From JAVBNH01 sp031551635 (GTDB taxonomy: Bacteria > Bacillota > Clostridia > Oscillospirales > Acutalibacteraceae), in contig JAVBNH010000018.1 of assembly GCA_031551635.1 (NCBI GenBank), positions 1-54,988 of the forward strand: DNA of 54,988 nucleotides, written 5' to 3'. Every line of letters begins with the position of its first letter. Position 1 is the stretch's first letter. The notes under the pieces were generated by a model, which searched no databases, was not told the origin of the DNA, and saw nothing but the letters and a program-made list of their open reading frames with translations. Of this stretch, positions 34,672 to 44,325 are shown piece after piece. The position numbers and the translations under genes were made by a program.

Positions 34672-36432
34672 TTGAATAAAGAGCAAAAATACTCAAACAA
34701 AACACTCTTAAAGCGTTTCATTCCTTATTTTAAGGGGTATTATCATTATCTGGTTTTTGACCTTTTTTGCGCCGGTCTTACAACTGTATGTGAGCTAGCT
34801 CTGCCTGTGATAGTCAAGGAAATCACTGACGCAGGGCTTGCTGATTTATCGTCGCTGACAACAAAAAGGATTGTGCTTGTCGTTGTTTTTTATCTTTTCC
34901 TTCGCATAATAGACGCGGGGGCGAATTACTATATGAATTCCGGCGGTCACGCCATGGGAGCTTTGATGGAAACCGACATGCGCAACGACCTTTTTGCTCA
35001 TCTCCAAAGGCTTTCCTACAGCTTTTACGATAACGCGAAGGTAGGTCAGCTTATGTCGCGAATTACGACCGACTTGTTTGATATCAGCGAGTTTGCCCAT
35101 CATATGCCTGAAGAAATTTTTATTGCGGCACTAAAGGTTATTGTCGGCTTCTTTATTTTCGCTTCAATGGATTTACGCCTTGCGCTTATTGTTTTTGTCG
35201 CGCTTCCGCTGATGTTTTTTTCAACCCAGTACAGCCGCTCAAAAATGCGGGACGCCTTCAGCCAGTCGCGCCATCAGCTTGGTGAAATTAATTCGCAAAC
35301 AGAAGATTCGCTATTGGGAATCCGTGTTGTAAAATCTTTTGCCAATGAAGAAATCGAGAAAAGCAAATTTGATGAGGGTACAGGAATTTTTCTAAGAATA
35401 AAGAAAAAAAGCTACTCATATATGGCAAATTTTCATACCACAGTCAGGCTTTTTGACGGTATAATGTATATACTTGTTGTTGCGGTTGGCGCGGTGTTTA
35501 TGAGAAACGGGCAAATTTCTTTCGGTGACTTTTCTGCAAGCCTGTTGATGATTTCAACCCTGCTCGGCTCGATTCGCAGAATTGTTGATTTCAGTGAGCA
35601 ATACAACCGCGGTTTAACAGGAATTCAACGTTTTCTTGAGGTTATTGATGAAAATATTGACATTGAGGACAGCGTTAACGCAAAGGAAATCAGCGGTGCC
35701 GAGGGAAAAATTGAGTTTCGCGGTGTTAGCTTTATTTACCCTGAAACAGAAAAATATGTTTTAAAAAACTTAAATCTGAGCATTGAGAAAGGCGAAAATA
35801 TCGCCATAGTCGGACCTTCCGGCGGCGGCAAAACAACGCTTTGCAACCTTATCCCCCGGTTTTATGATGTCAGCGAGGGCGAGGTTTTGCTGGACGGAAT
35901 TAATATCAAAGACATAACGATGAAATCACTGCGAAGTAATATAGGCGTTGTCCAGCAGGATGTCTATCTCTTTTCGGGTACTGTTTTTGAAAATATTGAG
36001 TACGGTAAACCGGGCGCGACGCTTGAGGAGGTTATTGAGGCTGCAAAAAAGGCAGGAGCGGACGAATTTATCAATGAAATGCCTGACAAATACAGCACAT
36101 ATGTCGGCGAGCGCGGCGTCAAGCTCTCAGGCGGGCAGAAGCAGCGCATTTCTATAGCGCGCGTATTTCTGAAGAATCCTCCCGTTATACTGCTCGATGA
36201 GGCGACAAGCGCGCTTGACAATGAGAGCGAAAAAATTGTTCAGCATTCGCTTGACCTGCTCGCGAAAGGCAGAACCACTCTGACAATCGCCCACCGTCTG
36301 ACAACAATAAAAAACGCGAAACGCATCCTTGTTTTAACAGACGACGGAATTGCTGAGCAGGGTTCACATGATGAATTAATTGCGAAAAAAGGTATGTACT
36401 ACGAGTTATATTCTTTATACGCAACAATATAA
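34672..36432 (+). CDS. ABC exporter, fused permease-ATPase
   Basis: A 586-residue half-transporter: six-helix membrane domain (about 20-320), then an ATPase with Walker A GPSGGGKTT (about 381-389), signature LSGGQKQR (about 484) and Walker B ILLDEATSALD (about 504-514). It should act as a homodimer. Type is MsbA/lipid-multidrug-like; substrate not determinable. TTG start with AAAGGA nine bases upstream. It is 24 bases after the mannosidase stop and 23 before the NodB-like gene. Confidence 0.92.
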   Translation: MNKEQKYSNKTLLKRFIPYFKGYYHYLVFDLFCAGLTTVCELALPVIVKEITDAGLADLSSLTTKRIVLVVVFYLFLRIIDAGANYYMNSGGHAMGALMETDMRNDLFAHLQRLSYSFYDNAKVGQLMSRITTDLFDISEFAHHMPEEIFIAALKVIVGFFIFASMDLRLALIVFVALPLMFFSTQYSRSKMRDAFSQSRHQLGEINSQTEDSLLGIRVVKSFANEEIEKSKFDEGTGIFLRIKKKSYSYMANFHTTVRLFDGIMYILVVAVGAVFMRNGQISFGDFSASLLMISTLLGSIRRIVDFSEQYNRGLTGIQRFLEVIDENIDIEDSVNAKEISGAEGKIEFRGVSFIYPETEKYVLKNLNLSIEKGENIAIVGPSGGGKTTLCNLIPRFYDVSEGEVLLDGINIKDITMKSLRSNIGVVQQDVYLFSGTVFENIEYGKPGATLEEVIEAAKKAGADEFINEMPDKYSTYVGERGVKLSGGQKQRISIARVFLKNPPVILLDEATSALDNESEKIVQHSLDLLAKGRTTLTIAHRLTTIKNAKRILVLTDDGIAEQGSHDELIAKKGMYYELYSLYATI

Positions 36433-36455
36433 ACTTATTTTAGGAGAAAAATATT

Positions 36456-37775
36456 ATGGACAGTGAAGTTATTTTTTTTTTTGATACCGAGGATTTTACA
36501 TCGAATTACGCCGCGAACGCGATAAGAGACCTCGCGAATTTATTGAGAGCCGAAGGCGTTAAGGGTAATTTTATGGTTGTCGGTCTGCTTGCCGAGCAGC
36601 TCGCGAAATGGGGACGGGACGATGTTTTTGAAGCTCTTTCGCATCATGAGATTCATTTTCATTCTTATGGACATACACTGCACCCAACTATCAATGAATA
36701 TACAGACAAAGAAGATTTTAATGAAGCTTATAAGGAATTAATCGCTCAGGAGACAGTCGGGCTCGAAATGGTGAAAAAACACCTGAAAACAGACAAAATT
36801 TATGCCGCGGTACCGCCGGGAAACAGTATGTCCTATGTCGCGATGTATGGCTACAGCGATATGGGAATTCCCTGCTATGCCAACTCCCCTCTTGAGACGA
36901 GTAAGGGCAGCATGTATTTTTGCAATGCTTTGCATCTTGACTATGTCGTGAGTCTTGAAAGCATTTTTTATGATAATCGTTATTCGCTTGAGGAAGTAAT
37001 AAAGATGCTTTCAGGCAGGAAGCGCTCAATTATTTATACCCATCCGAACCGTGTGCTTTACAAGGATTTTTGGGATGATATTAATTATAATAAGGAAAAT
37101 TTGCATGAGTTCGGAGATTGGGAAGAACCGGAGAAGGAGCCTTTTTTCAATGTGAAAAAATACTATGAGGGGCTTCGCGCCTTGATTCGCGCGCTTAAGA
37201 ACGATATTGATTTTGAAATAACAACAATATCGGAGGTTTGCGAAAAAGAAGGCAGAAAACCTCTGCGAACAGTTAAAAAAGCAGACGCCCCCGCGATTCT
37301 TGAATCACTGCGAAAGAAATTTTATCCTACTGTTTACCCCCTGCCGTGCTTGAGTATTTCTGACTGCTTTAATGCCGCAGTTGCGTTTCTTAATGGCGAA
37401 GAAGAATATACGGCTCTGAAAAATTACGGTTTTCTGGAAGAACCGATTGGAGTTAACGAAGAAGTAACAGTAAAAAAATCCGACATAATTAATGCGGCAA
37501 AAGATATTGATACAAAAACCTTTTTACCTGCGAAAATTAGAGTCGGAGAGTATTTTATCGGGCCTTATGATTTTTTGATTGCGGCGCTCGAAGTGCTTTC
37601 AGGTGAGGGTGACAGTGTACAAATCACCGTGAAGCCTCAACAGTTTTCACTCGACGAATTCCCCCTGCTGCGTGACATAACCTTTAAAAACACATGGATG
37701 CATTCTGATAGCTTTGAGGATAATTATATCGGAAAAAGGCTCAGACTGCAGGCTTGGACTATCAGAAATGTTTAA
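36456..37775 (+). CDS. NodB-like polysaccharide deacetylase domain protein
   Basis: A 439-residue protein with an N-terminal NodB-type barrel: FFDTEDF (residues 8-14, Asp pair) and HSYGHT (about 69-74, metal-binding HxxxH). A C-terminal region of about 150 residues (from PLPCLSISDCF) is not recognised. No signal peptide, so it is intracellular, unlike most peptidoglycan deacetylases. A run of 11 T (36471-36481) encodes residues 6-9 and may be slippage-prone. Ribosome site TAGGAG. Third gene of the mannosidase operon; convergent with tetR. Confidence 0.78.
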   Translation: MDSEVIFFFDTEDFTSNYAANAIRDLANLLRAEGVKGNFMVVGLLAEQLAKWGRDDVFEALSHHEIHFHSYGHTLHPTINEYTDKEDFNEAYKELIAQETVGLEMVKKHLKTDKIYAAVPPGNSMSYVAMYGYSDMGIPCYANSPLETSKGSMYFCNALHLDYVVSLESIFYDNRYSLEEVIKMLSGRKRSIIYTHPNRVLYKDFWDDINYNKENLHEFGDWEEPEKEPFFNVKKYYEGLRALIRALKNDIDFEITTISEVCEKEGRKPLRTVKKADAPAILESLRKKFYPTVYPLPCLSISDCFNAAVAFLNGEEEYTALKNYGFLEEPIGVNEEVTVKKSDIINAAKDIDTKTFLPAKIRVGEYFIGPYDFLIAALEVLSGEGDSVQITVKPQQFSLDEFPLLRDITFKNTWMHSDSFEDNYIGKRLRLQAWTIRNV

Positions 37776-37778
37776 ATG

Positions 37779-38363
37779 TTAGTTAGGTATATTGAAATTC
37801 CCTGAAGTAAAAAACCTAACCAAAGAAGCGCCGTCTTTTATGAATTGCTCAATATCAAAGCTTTCGTTTTTCAACACCTTTTGAACAAAAAGCCCGTCAG
37901 ATGTCAATAAAATAAGCTTTGTAAGAAAATTCGCGTTAAGTGTGTCGGTTCTTTCCGATATTTTTTGCGAAATGATGTCGTCAAACTCCTGAAAACGCTT
38001 CAGAAGGTTAATTCTGATTTCCTCATTGCCTAAAAAGGCATCATAATAAAGATGCATGCGGATATTAGAGCTTGCGATATTGCGCTCAACAACATATTTG
38101 ACAAGTCTGTGAAGAGAAGTATCCTTCTCAGGGTTTTCTGTCCATTCGATGAGGTCATTCCACTGCTGAGTAAGATACTTATCTGTTATATCAAATAAAA
38201 TCTGGTCTTTATTTTTATAATGATAATAAAGAGTGCCTTTCGAAACACCGCTTTCCTGTGCAATTTCCGCAAGCGAAACAGAAGCCAGCGTCTTTTTTTC
38301 TATAAGCCGCTCGGTAGCTTCAATAATAATATTTTTAACATTTTCTTTTCGCGGAGCAGCCAT
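37779..38363 (-). CDS. TetR/AcrR family regulator
   Basis: A 194-residue repressor. The N-terminal HTH is clear (SLAEIAQESGVSKGTLYYHY, about 26-45), followed by the family KNKDQILFDI and a helical ligand domain. It probably controls the divergent acyltransferase-like gene and/or itself; the 85-base gap has no unambiguous palindrome. Alternative target: the ABC exporter next door. Confidence 0.9.
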   Translation of the reverse strand: MAAPRKENVKNIIIEATERLIEKKTLASVSLAEIAQESGVSKGTLYYHYKNKDQILFDITDKYLTQQWNDLIEWTENPEKDTSLHRLVKYVVERNIASSNIRMHLYYDAFLGNEEIRINLLKRFQEFDDIISQKISERTDTLNANFLTKLILLTSDGLFVQKVLKNESFDIEQFIKDGASLVRFFTSGNFNIPN

Positions 38364-38448
38364 AATTCATCTCTCAATCGTTTTGTTTTGCTTTATTATA
38401 GCATTTAATTTCTTTTTTGTCTATCAATACTTCTTTATAACTAAGGAT

Positions 38449-39369
38449 GTGATTATTATTAACAGGGACATAGCTATTGACCGTTTTCGAGGTTTAGCGA
38501 TTTTTTTGATGGTTTTGGTAAACGGAATAGCTAATATCAGCGGCATTCCGCCGTTTCTAAAGCATGCTGACGATATAGGTCTGACACTCGCTGATATAGT
38601 TGCGCCCATGTTTATTTTTGCTACCGGAATTACATATCGCTCATCTTTTTACAAAAAGCTTGAAAGAAGCGTTAAATCTGCGTATATTGAAACAACGCGG
38701 CGCTATCTGGCGCTTGCGGGAATGGGCGCGATTTTCAGCGCAGGGGAGAACAAGGTATGGGGTGTTTTAGAGGCTATAGGCTTCGCCGGGCTGATTACTA
38801 TGGCAGTTATCAGACTCAAACCCTGGCTGCGTTTCGCTGTCGGTGTCGGAATGCTTGGGATTTACCAGATAATTTTAGATAAATTTATGCTTGAAGCGGT
38901 GCTGTCTTCTTCTCACGGCGGACTTTTCGCAGCGGTTTCATGGGGAGCCATGATGATTATTTCAACAGCGATTTCCGAAAGCTATAAAAATTCAAAAAAG
39001 CAATTAGATTTGATGGCTGCAATTTTAATCGTTCTTTCGACTATATCCGGGGTTATTTTTGGAATCTCAAAAAACCGTGTATCGGCGGCTTATGTATTGT
39101 TTTCGATCTTAATAAGCCTGTTTTTGTTTATACTAGTGGATTTAATAACGAAAAAGCTCTTAAAAAAGCCTGATTTACTCTCAATGTGGGGCGAAAACCC
39201 TATTTCGATGTATTTTTTGCATCTTGTTTTGTTGGGGATAATGGGATTGGTTTTAGGCTTCGAAAATGTACCGATGCTTCCGGGGCTTCTCTGTGTTGCC
39301 TTGATTTTAACCTTTCTAAGCATCATAGCAGTCATCATGAGCAGAAAAAAAATATATCTTTCGCTATAA
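38449..39369 (+). CDS. HGSNAT/YeiB-like membrane acyltransferase family protein
   Basis: About 306 residues and eight to ten membrane segments. RDIAIDRFRGLAIFLMVLVN is the N-terminal signature of the DUF1624/DUF5009 heparan-glucosaminide acetyltransferase-like group, and MWGENPISMYFLHLV near the C-terminus supports it. Start is uncertain: the only canonical start near the conserved region is GTG 38449, but its AAGG site is only two bases away; an ATT at 38455 sits at better spacing. The open frame extends upstream over tetR, which is unlikely to be coding. Confidence 0.7.
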   Translation: MIIINRDIAIDRFRGLAIFLMVLVNGIANISGIPPFLKHADDIGLTLADIVAPMFIFATGITYRSSFYKKLERSVKSAYIETTRRYLALAGMGAIFSAGENKVWGVLEAIGFAGLITMAVIRLKPWLRFAVGVGMLGIYQIILDKFMLEAVLSSSHGGLFAAVSWGAMMIISTAISESYKNSKKQLDLMAAILIVLSTISGVIFGISKNRVSAAYVLFSILISLFLFILVDLITKKLLKKPDLLSMWGENPISMYFLHLVLLGIMGLVLGFENVPMLPGLLCVALILTFLSIIAVIMSRKKIYLSL

Positions 39370-39372
39370 TCC

Positions 39373-39401
39373 TTTACTTTTTCTGCAAAATATAATATAA
39401 T
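39373..39401 (+). promoter_or_regulatory. predicted promoter of the gltX-glnS unit
   Basis: TTTACT and TATAAT, 17-base spacer. No T-box leader fits in the 40 bases before the start. Confidence 0.6.
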
Positions 39402-39443
39402 ATCATGATAAAATTAAGTTTCATTGAATAAGGATAAGAATGT

Positions 39444-41096
39444 ATGGACAATAAAACGCTTAGTAATTTGATTTTTCCGAATATTGATAAAACTCCGGAT
39501 TATTATGAGGAGCTTTATCCTCCGCGCTCTCTCGCTGAGGGAGTCAAGGTCGCCCGTTTTGCACCCAGCCCGACAGGTTATATGCATCTGGGAAATCTTT
39601 TCAGCTCCTTTATTGATTATCTGATAGCCGGAGCTGACGGAATTTTTTATATCAGAATTGAAGATACCGATAAAAAGCGCGAGGTCGCAGACGCCATTGA
39701 AAAAATACATGAAGGCATGTCCTTTTTCGGATTGAATCCGAATGAGGGCGTTACCTCCGCGGGTGAAAAAGGCGCTTACGGACCTTATAAACAGAGTGAC
39801 AGAAATGAAATCTACCACTGTTTTGTGAAAAAGCTCTTTGAGCAGGGCTATGCCTACCCTTGTTTTTGTTCTGAGGAGGAATTAAACTCCCTGCGTGAAA
39901 AGCAGGAAAAGGCTGGCGCGAATCCCGGTTATTACGGCGAATATGCCTGCTGCCGCGCTCTCAGCCCGGAGGAGCAAGAGAAACGTATTAATGCGGGAGA
40001 TCCTTATATAATCAGGCTCAGGAGTGATGGCGACGAAAGCCGCAAAATCTTTGTTGACGATTTGATAAAAGGCAAACTCGAAATGCCTGAAAATGTACAG
40101 GATATTGTTCTTTTAAAGACAGATAAAACACCTACCTATCATTTTGCCCATGCAGTTGACGACCATTTGATGAGAACAACTCATGTTATCAGAGGCGATG
40201 ATTGGCTTCCTTCCCTGCCGGTTCATATTCAGCTTTTTAAGCTTCTTTCATTCAAGCCGCCGAAGTATGCACATATTGCGCCGATAATGAAAATCGACGC
40301 GGAAACCGGCAACAAGCGAAAGCTCAGTAAGCGCAAAGACCCCGAAAATTCTCTGTCGTTTTTTGTCGAGCACGGCTACCCGAAGGAGGGTGTGCTTGAC
40401 TATCTGCTTACACTCGCGAATTCGAATTTCGAGGATTGGCGCAGAGCAAACCCAAAGAGCGGGATTCTCGATTTCCCATTTAATCTTAAGAAAATGAGCC
40501 CCAGCGGCGCGCTTTTCGACCTTGCGAAGCTAAACGATATATGCAAAAACATTATTTCACTGATGAGTGCCGGTCAGGTTTATGAAAATACATTGAAATA
40601 TGCCGAAAGCTATGATAAAGAGCTTTATGACCTGCTTTCCGAGGATCCGGATTACGCAAAGGCTGTGCTGTCAATTGACCGTGATGTTCCGAAACCGCGA
40701 AAGGATATTGCCGCGTGGTCACAGCTCAAGGATTATGTCAGCTACTTTTATGACAGCTTATATTCTCAAGCGATGGAGCTGCCGGAAAATGTTTGTGTTC
40801 AGGACGCTGCCGCTATTTTGAACGCCTATATCGAGCTATATAATGAGAATGACAGCAAGGACGAGTGGTTCAGCAGAATAAAATCCATGTGCGAGGGGCT
40901 TGGTTTCACTCCGAATGTCAAGGACTTCAAGGCTTCGCCAGAAAAGTATAAGGGGCATGTCGGCGATTTGTCAACTGTTATTAGATTTGCGGTGACCGGT
41001 CGCGCTAACACTCCGGATTTATATTCTATTATGAGGCTACTGGGAAAAAATAAGGTTATCGAAAGGCTTAAAAACTCCGCTGCAAATTTAATTTAG
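39444..41096 (+). CDS. gltX: glutamyl-tRNA synthetase
   Basis: A 550-residue class I synthetase. HIGH-type motif is PSPTGYMHLGN (about 42-52) and KMSKS-type KLSKRKDPE (about 293). It is somewhat longer than the usual ~485 residues, with an N-terminal extension of about 35 residues before the Rossmann fold. CFCSEEEL and the CCRAL segment suggest a zinc-binding insert. Directly upstream of glnS by 18 bases. Ribosome site AAGGA. Confidence 0.93.
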   Translation: MDNKTLSNLIFPNIDKTPDYYEELYPPRSLAEGVKVARFAPSPTGYMHLGNLFSSFIDYLIAGADGIFYIRIEDTDKKREVADAIEKIHEGMSFFGLNPNEGVTSAGEKGAYGPYKQSDRNEIYHCFVKKLFEQGYAYPCFCSEEELNSLREKQEKAGANPGYYGEYACCRALSPEEQEKRINAGDPYIIRLRSDGDESRKIFVDDLIKGKLEMPENVQDIVLLKTDKTPTYHFAHAVDDHLMRTTHVIRGDDWLPSLPVHIQLFKLLSFKPPKYAHIAPIMKIDAETGNKRKLSKRKDPENSLSFFVEHGYPKEGVLDYLLTLANSNFEDWRRANPKSGILDFPFNLKKMSPSGALFDLAKLNDICKNIISLMSAGQVYENTLKYAESYDKELYDLLSEDPDYAKAVLSIDRDVPKPRKDIAAWSQLKDYVSYFYDSLYSQAMELPENVCVQDAAAILNAYIELYNENDSKDEWFSRIKSMCEGLGFTPNVKDFKASPEKYKGHVGDLSTVIRFAVTGRANTPDLYSIMRLLGKNKVIERLKNSAANLI

Positions 41097-41114
41097 ACGA
41101 CAGGACTGATTTTT

Positions 41115-42770
41115 GTGGAAGAAAACTATAATATTAGCTCAAATTTTATTCACGATATAATCGATGAGGAGCTTGCCAGCGGTAAAAACACAAGGGTTCA
41201 GACCCGGTTTCCGCCTGAGCCGAACGGCTACCTGCACATCGGTCATGCAAAGGCGATTTTTATTAATTTCGAGACTGCGAAAAAATACAAAGGCATATGC
41301 AACCTGCGCATGGATGACACTAATCCCTCAAAGGAGGAGATCGAATATGTGGAATCTATGAAGGCAGATATCGAGTGGCTTGGCTACAAGTGGGATAATT
41401 TTTATTTTGCCTCCTCTTATTTTGATTTCATTCATGAATGCGCTGTGAAACTCATTAAAAAAGGCAAGGCTTATGTAGACGATCTCTCAGCCGAAGAAAT
41501 CAGCCTTTATCGCGGAACGCTTACCGAAGCGGGTAAAAACAGCCCCTACCGCGAGCGTTCAATTGATGAAAACCTTGATTTGTTCGAGCGTATGACTAAG
41601 GGTGAATTTCCGAACGGCGCGAAGGTTCTCAGGGCGAAAATTGACATGTCCTCGCCTAATATCAACATGAGAGACCCTGTTATTTACCGTATTGCTCACG
41701 TTTCCCACCATCAGACAGGTGACAAATGGTGCGTCTACCCTCTTTATGATTTTGCGCATCCGCTCTCAGACGCAGCTGAAAATGTGACCTATTCACTCTG
41801 CTCGCTTGAGTTTGAGAATCACAGACCGCTTTATGACTGGTGTATTAATGAAATTGGTTTTAATGAGCCGCCGCGGCAGATTGAATTTGCCCGCTTGAAC
41901 CTGAACTATTGCATTACAAGCAAAAGGCGATGCCTTGCGCTAATAAATAACAACAAGGTTGACGGCTGGGACGACCCTCGCATGGCGACTCTCAGCGGTA
42001 TGAGAAGAAGGGGTTATCCCTCTTCGGCGATTCGCGATTTTATTGAAAAAGTCGGCGTTTCAAAAGCCTACAGTATCGTTGATTACGGACTGCTTGAATC
42101 CTGCGTGCGTGACGCTCTTAACGCGAACGCGCCGCGAACTATGTGTGTCATGGAACCGCTCAAAGTTGTTATCGAGAATTATCCGGAGGGGAAAAGTGAA
42201 AAACTGACTGTTGAAATTCATCCCGAGCATCCGGAGATGGGTACAACCGAGGTTGATTTTTCGAGGGAAATTTTTGTTGAAAAAAGCGATTTTATGATAG
42301 AGCCTCCGAAAAAATATTACCGTCTTTTTGTCGGAAATGAGGTTCGTCTCAAGGGCGCTTATTTCATTACTGTAAACAGGTATGACACCGATGAAAACGG
42401 TGAGGTGACCTGTCTTTATGCCACATATGACCCTCAGAGCCGCGGCGGAAACTCACCTGACGGCAGAAAGGTCAGAGGTACAATTCACTTTGTTGACGCA
42501 TCGGCAAATATAAAGGCACAGCTGAATCTCTATGACCGTTTATTTACAGTGGAAAATCCTTCGGCTGCTCCGGAGGTCTGCGACGTGGTTAATCCTGAAT
42601 CGCTGATTGTGCTCAAAAACTGTCTGCTTGACGCGAGTGTAAAGAATCTCTCTCCCGGAGACACCTTCCAGTTTATGCGGCAAGGTTATTTCTGCGTTGA
42701 CAAAAATAGTACACATGACAATCTTATTTTTAACAGAACAGTCGAGTTGAATTCCTCATGGAAAGCATGA
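41115..42770 (+). CDS. glnS: glutaminyl-tRNA synthetase
   Basis: A 551-residue class I enzyme charging tRNA-Gln. PPEPNGYLHIGHAKA (about 32-46) and FRMDDTNP-like LRMDDTNP are diagnostic of GlnRS rather than GluRS; the KMSKS-equivalent is altered to ITSKRR (about 270), followed by VDGWDDPRM. C-terminal beta-barrels typical of GlnRS follow. GTG start with ACAGGA nine bases upstream. Many Firmicutes lack GlnRS and use GatCAB, so its presence beside gltX is notable. Confidence 0.95.
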   Translation: MEENYNISSNFIHDIIDEELASGKNTRVQTRFPPEPNGYLHIGHAKAIFINFETAKKYKGICNLRMDDTNPSKEEIEYVESMKADIEWLGYKWDNFYFASSYFDFIHECAVKLIKKGKAYVDDLSAEEISLYRGTLTEAGKNSPYRERSIDENLDLFERMTKGEFPNGAKVLRAKIDMSSPNINMRDPVIYRIAHVSHHQTGDKWCVYPLYDFAHPLSDAAENVTYSLCSLEFENHRPLYDWCINEIGFNEPPRQIEFARLNLNYCITSKRRCLALINNNKVDGWDDPRMATLSGMRRRGYPSSAIRDFIEKVGVSKAYSIVDYGLLESCVRDALNANAPRTMCVMEPLKVVIENYPEGKSEKLTVEIHPEHPEMGTTEVDFSREIFVEKSDFMIEPPKKYYRLFVGNEVRLKGAYFITVNRYDTDENGEVTCLYATYDPQSRGGNSPDGRKVRGTIHFVDASANIKAQLNLYDRLFTVENPSAAPEVCDVVNPESLIVLKNCLLDASVKNLSPGDTFQFMRQGYFCVDKNSTHDNLIFNRTVELNSSWKA

Positions 42771-42818
42771 TTTCCAGAGTTTTTCCGTCATAAATTTCCG
42801 GATGAAAGGATTATTTTC

Positions 42819-43487
42819 ATGAAGTACCTCTATAAAATCATCGGCGCCCTGCTTTCTCTCGCAGTCATTCCGATTTTTATTTTTGCTCCCTTTTTTAAAA
42901 TCATAGCATCCTCCTCAATTATGCAGATGTTCAACAATTCTTCCTCTGTTCTTGTTGATAAGGCTTACAGCTTTTACGGTCTATATACAGAGTTTATTCA
43001 AGGCAAAACCTCATCGGGAATTGATATAAAAGCCTTAATTAACGCTATTCCGGCTGAGGTTAAAGAGCAGCTCGCGCCACCGTTTATTACCTTTCTCGCA
43101 ATGTTCGCGCTCGTAATAATTGTTTCATTAGTTCTGTTTTTTGTCTTTATTTTTACAAAAATGAACAGTAAAACAATTTTCTTCACAACTGCTCTCGGAC
43201 TTCTCGCAGTAATAATTATGAATGTTTCCTTCAATAAATTTTCATATCCCCTGACCACAGGTCTGATTCCTCTGACCAGCATCCTTACTTCGGATATAAT
43301 AAAGATGTTTACGTCGAATCCCCTGCTGAGTCTGGGTTCGGGACTGCTGGGAGCCTTCAGCAAGCTCAACGACAATATAATCACCCTGAATCATCTGAGC
43401 CTGAGTACAGCGTATATCCTTTTACTCCTGAGCTATATTTTTAACATGTTGTGGTATATCGGAAACAGGCTGGTTGACACTAAGTAA
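42819..43487 (+). CDS. membrane protein, unknown
   Basis: A 222-residue protein with four hydrophobic segments (about 8-32, 88-112, 119-138, 197-214) and a soluble extracytoplasmic region between the first two. No family recognised. It has an AAAGGA ribosome site and could be read through from glnS. Confidence 0.62.
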   Translation: MKYLYKIIGALLSLAVIPIFIFAPFFKIIASSSIMQMFNNSSSVLVDKAYSFYGLYTEFIQGKTSSGIDIKALINAIPAEVKEQLAPPFITFLAMFALVIIVSLVLFFVFIFTKMNSKTIFFTTALGLLAVIIMNVSFNKFSYPLTTGLIPLTSILTSDIIKMFTSNPLLSLGSGLLGAFSKLNDNIITLNHLSLSTAYILLLLSYIFNMLWYIGNRLVDTK

Positions 43488-43508
43488 AAGATGATTTAAT
43501 CTTTTACA
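43487..43508 (+). terminator. hairpin at the membrane gene stop
   Basis: GTAAAAGAT / ATCTTTTAC perfect stem spanning the stop codon; no T tract, so it may be an mRNA-end stabiliser. Confidence 0.45.
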
Positions 43509-43555
43509 GAAACCAGACTGTCATACAAGGCTAAGAACTATTAAAACAACAGAAA

Positions 43556-43594
43556 AAAAGCAGTAAACTTTTCGTTTTACTGCTTGTTTTTTTA
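43556..43594. terminator. bidirectional terminator
   Basis: AAGCAGTAAA pairs with TTTTACTGCTT around CTTTTCG, with AAAAAAAG on the left and TGTTTTTTT on the right, between convergent genes. Confidence 0.85.
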
Positions 43595-43605
43595 TTGTTA
43601 AAACT

Positions 43606-44325
43606 CTATTTATTGCCGTCTTCAATCAATTTCAGTTCGCTTTTGATGATGTTTTTTCTTGACTCAAAAAGGAAGAAAATTGAAAAATATGAGAGATAAA
43701 CAAGAATCAGTGTTAAAGCATCGAAAAATTTACTGCCTGAATTTGCCGCTGAAAAGTAGAGAATCAAATACTTTACGACTGCGCACAATAGATGAAAACC
43801 GACCAACAGCGCCGAGGCAAAGGAGAATCTCCGCAGCTTAATATCCTTATCCTCATCAAGGTAAATTTTAATCGCGAATAAACCGGCTAGGTTGAGATTA
43901 GAAAAAACATTGCTTAGTAAATCAGCGATATATCCAAGCTTGCTCTTTACATAATTTGCTTTCTCTATGGTAACAGGATCCGTTTGACCGTCAACAATCA
44001 TTTTAAAAATAGAAGTCAGGAAAAAAGCGAGAAGAGTCACGATAAAACACAGCCAAACCAGAATACACAAGGCATTAAGCATACCGTTGCGTCTGTCATA
44101 TTCGTAAAATTCAGCCTTATTTTCGCTTTTAAACGCAGAATAAGTCAAAGGGAAAACCGCTAAAGTAGCAATAAAAAGCACAATACCGATTAACGAGCTC
44201 TTTGCGTTCGTCAGGGTTATTAGATATGAAATCAGCGCCGAAAATAACCAGACTAAAGCCACGGTACTTAAATTCCCCGAGGCTTTATATCTCATATATA
44301 AGGCGTCTGCTCTGGTGTCTTTCAA
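43606..44325 (-). CDS. membrane protein, unknown
   Basis: A 239-residue protein with about six hydrophobic segments and charged ends. No motif recognised. A strong ribosome site GGAGG precedes ATG. Function cannot be inferred from neighbours. Confidence 0.62.
   Translation of the reverse strand: MKDTRADALYMRYKASGNLSTVALVWLFSALISYLITLTNAKSSLIGIVLFIATLAVFPLTYSAFKSENKAEFYEYDRRNGMLNALCILVWLCFIVTLLAFFLTSIFKMIVDGQTDPVTIEKANYVKSKLGYIADLLSNVFSNLNLAGLFAIKIYLDEDKDIKLRRFSFASALLVGFHLLCAVVKYLILYFSAANSGSKFFDALTLILVYLSYFSIFFLFESRKNIIKSELKLIEDGNK

Noticed and set aside
38233..38448. Upstream extension of the acyltransferase-like frame over tetR
   Set aside because: It is antisense to a clear TetR HTH domain and lacks family similarity.
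39370..39443. T-box leader controlling the tRNA synthetase genes
   Set aside because: Promoter lies within 70 bases of the start; no room for specifier stem and antiterminator.
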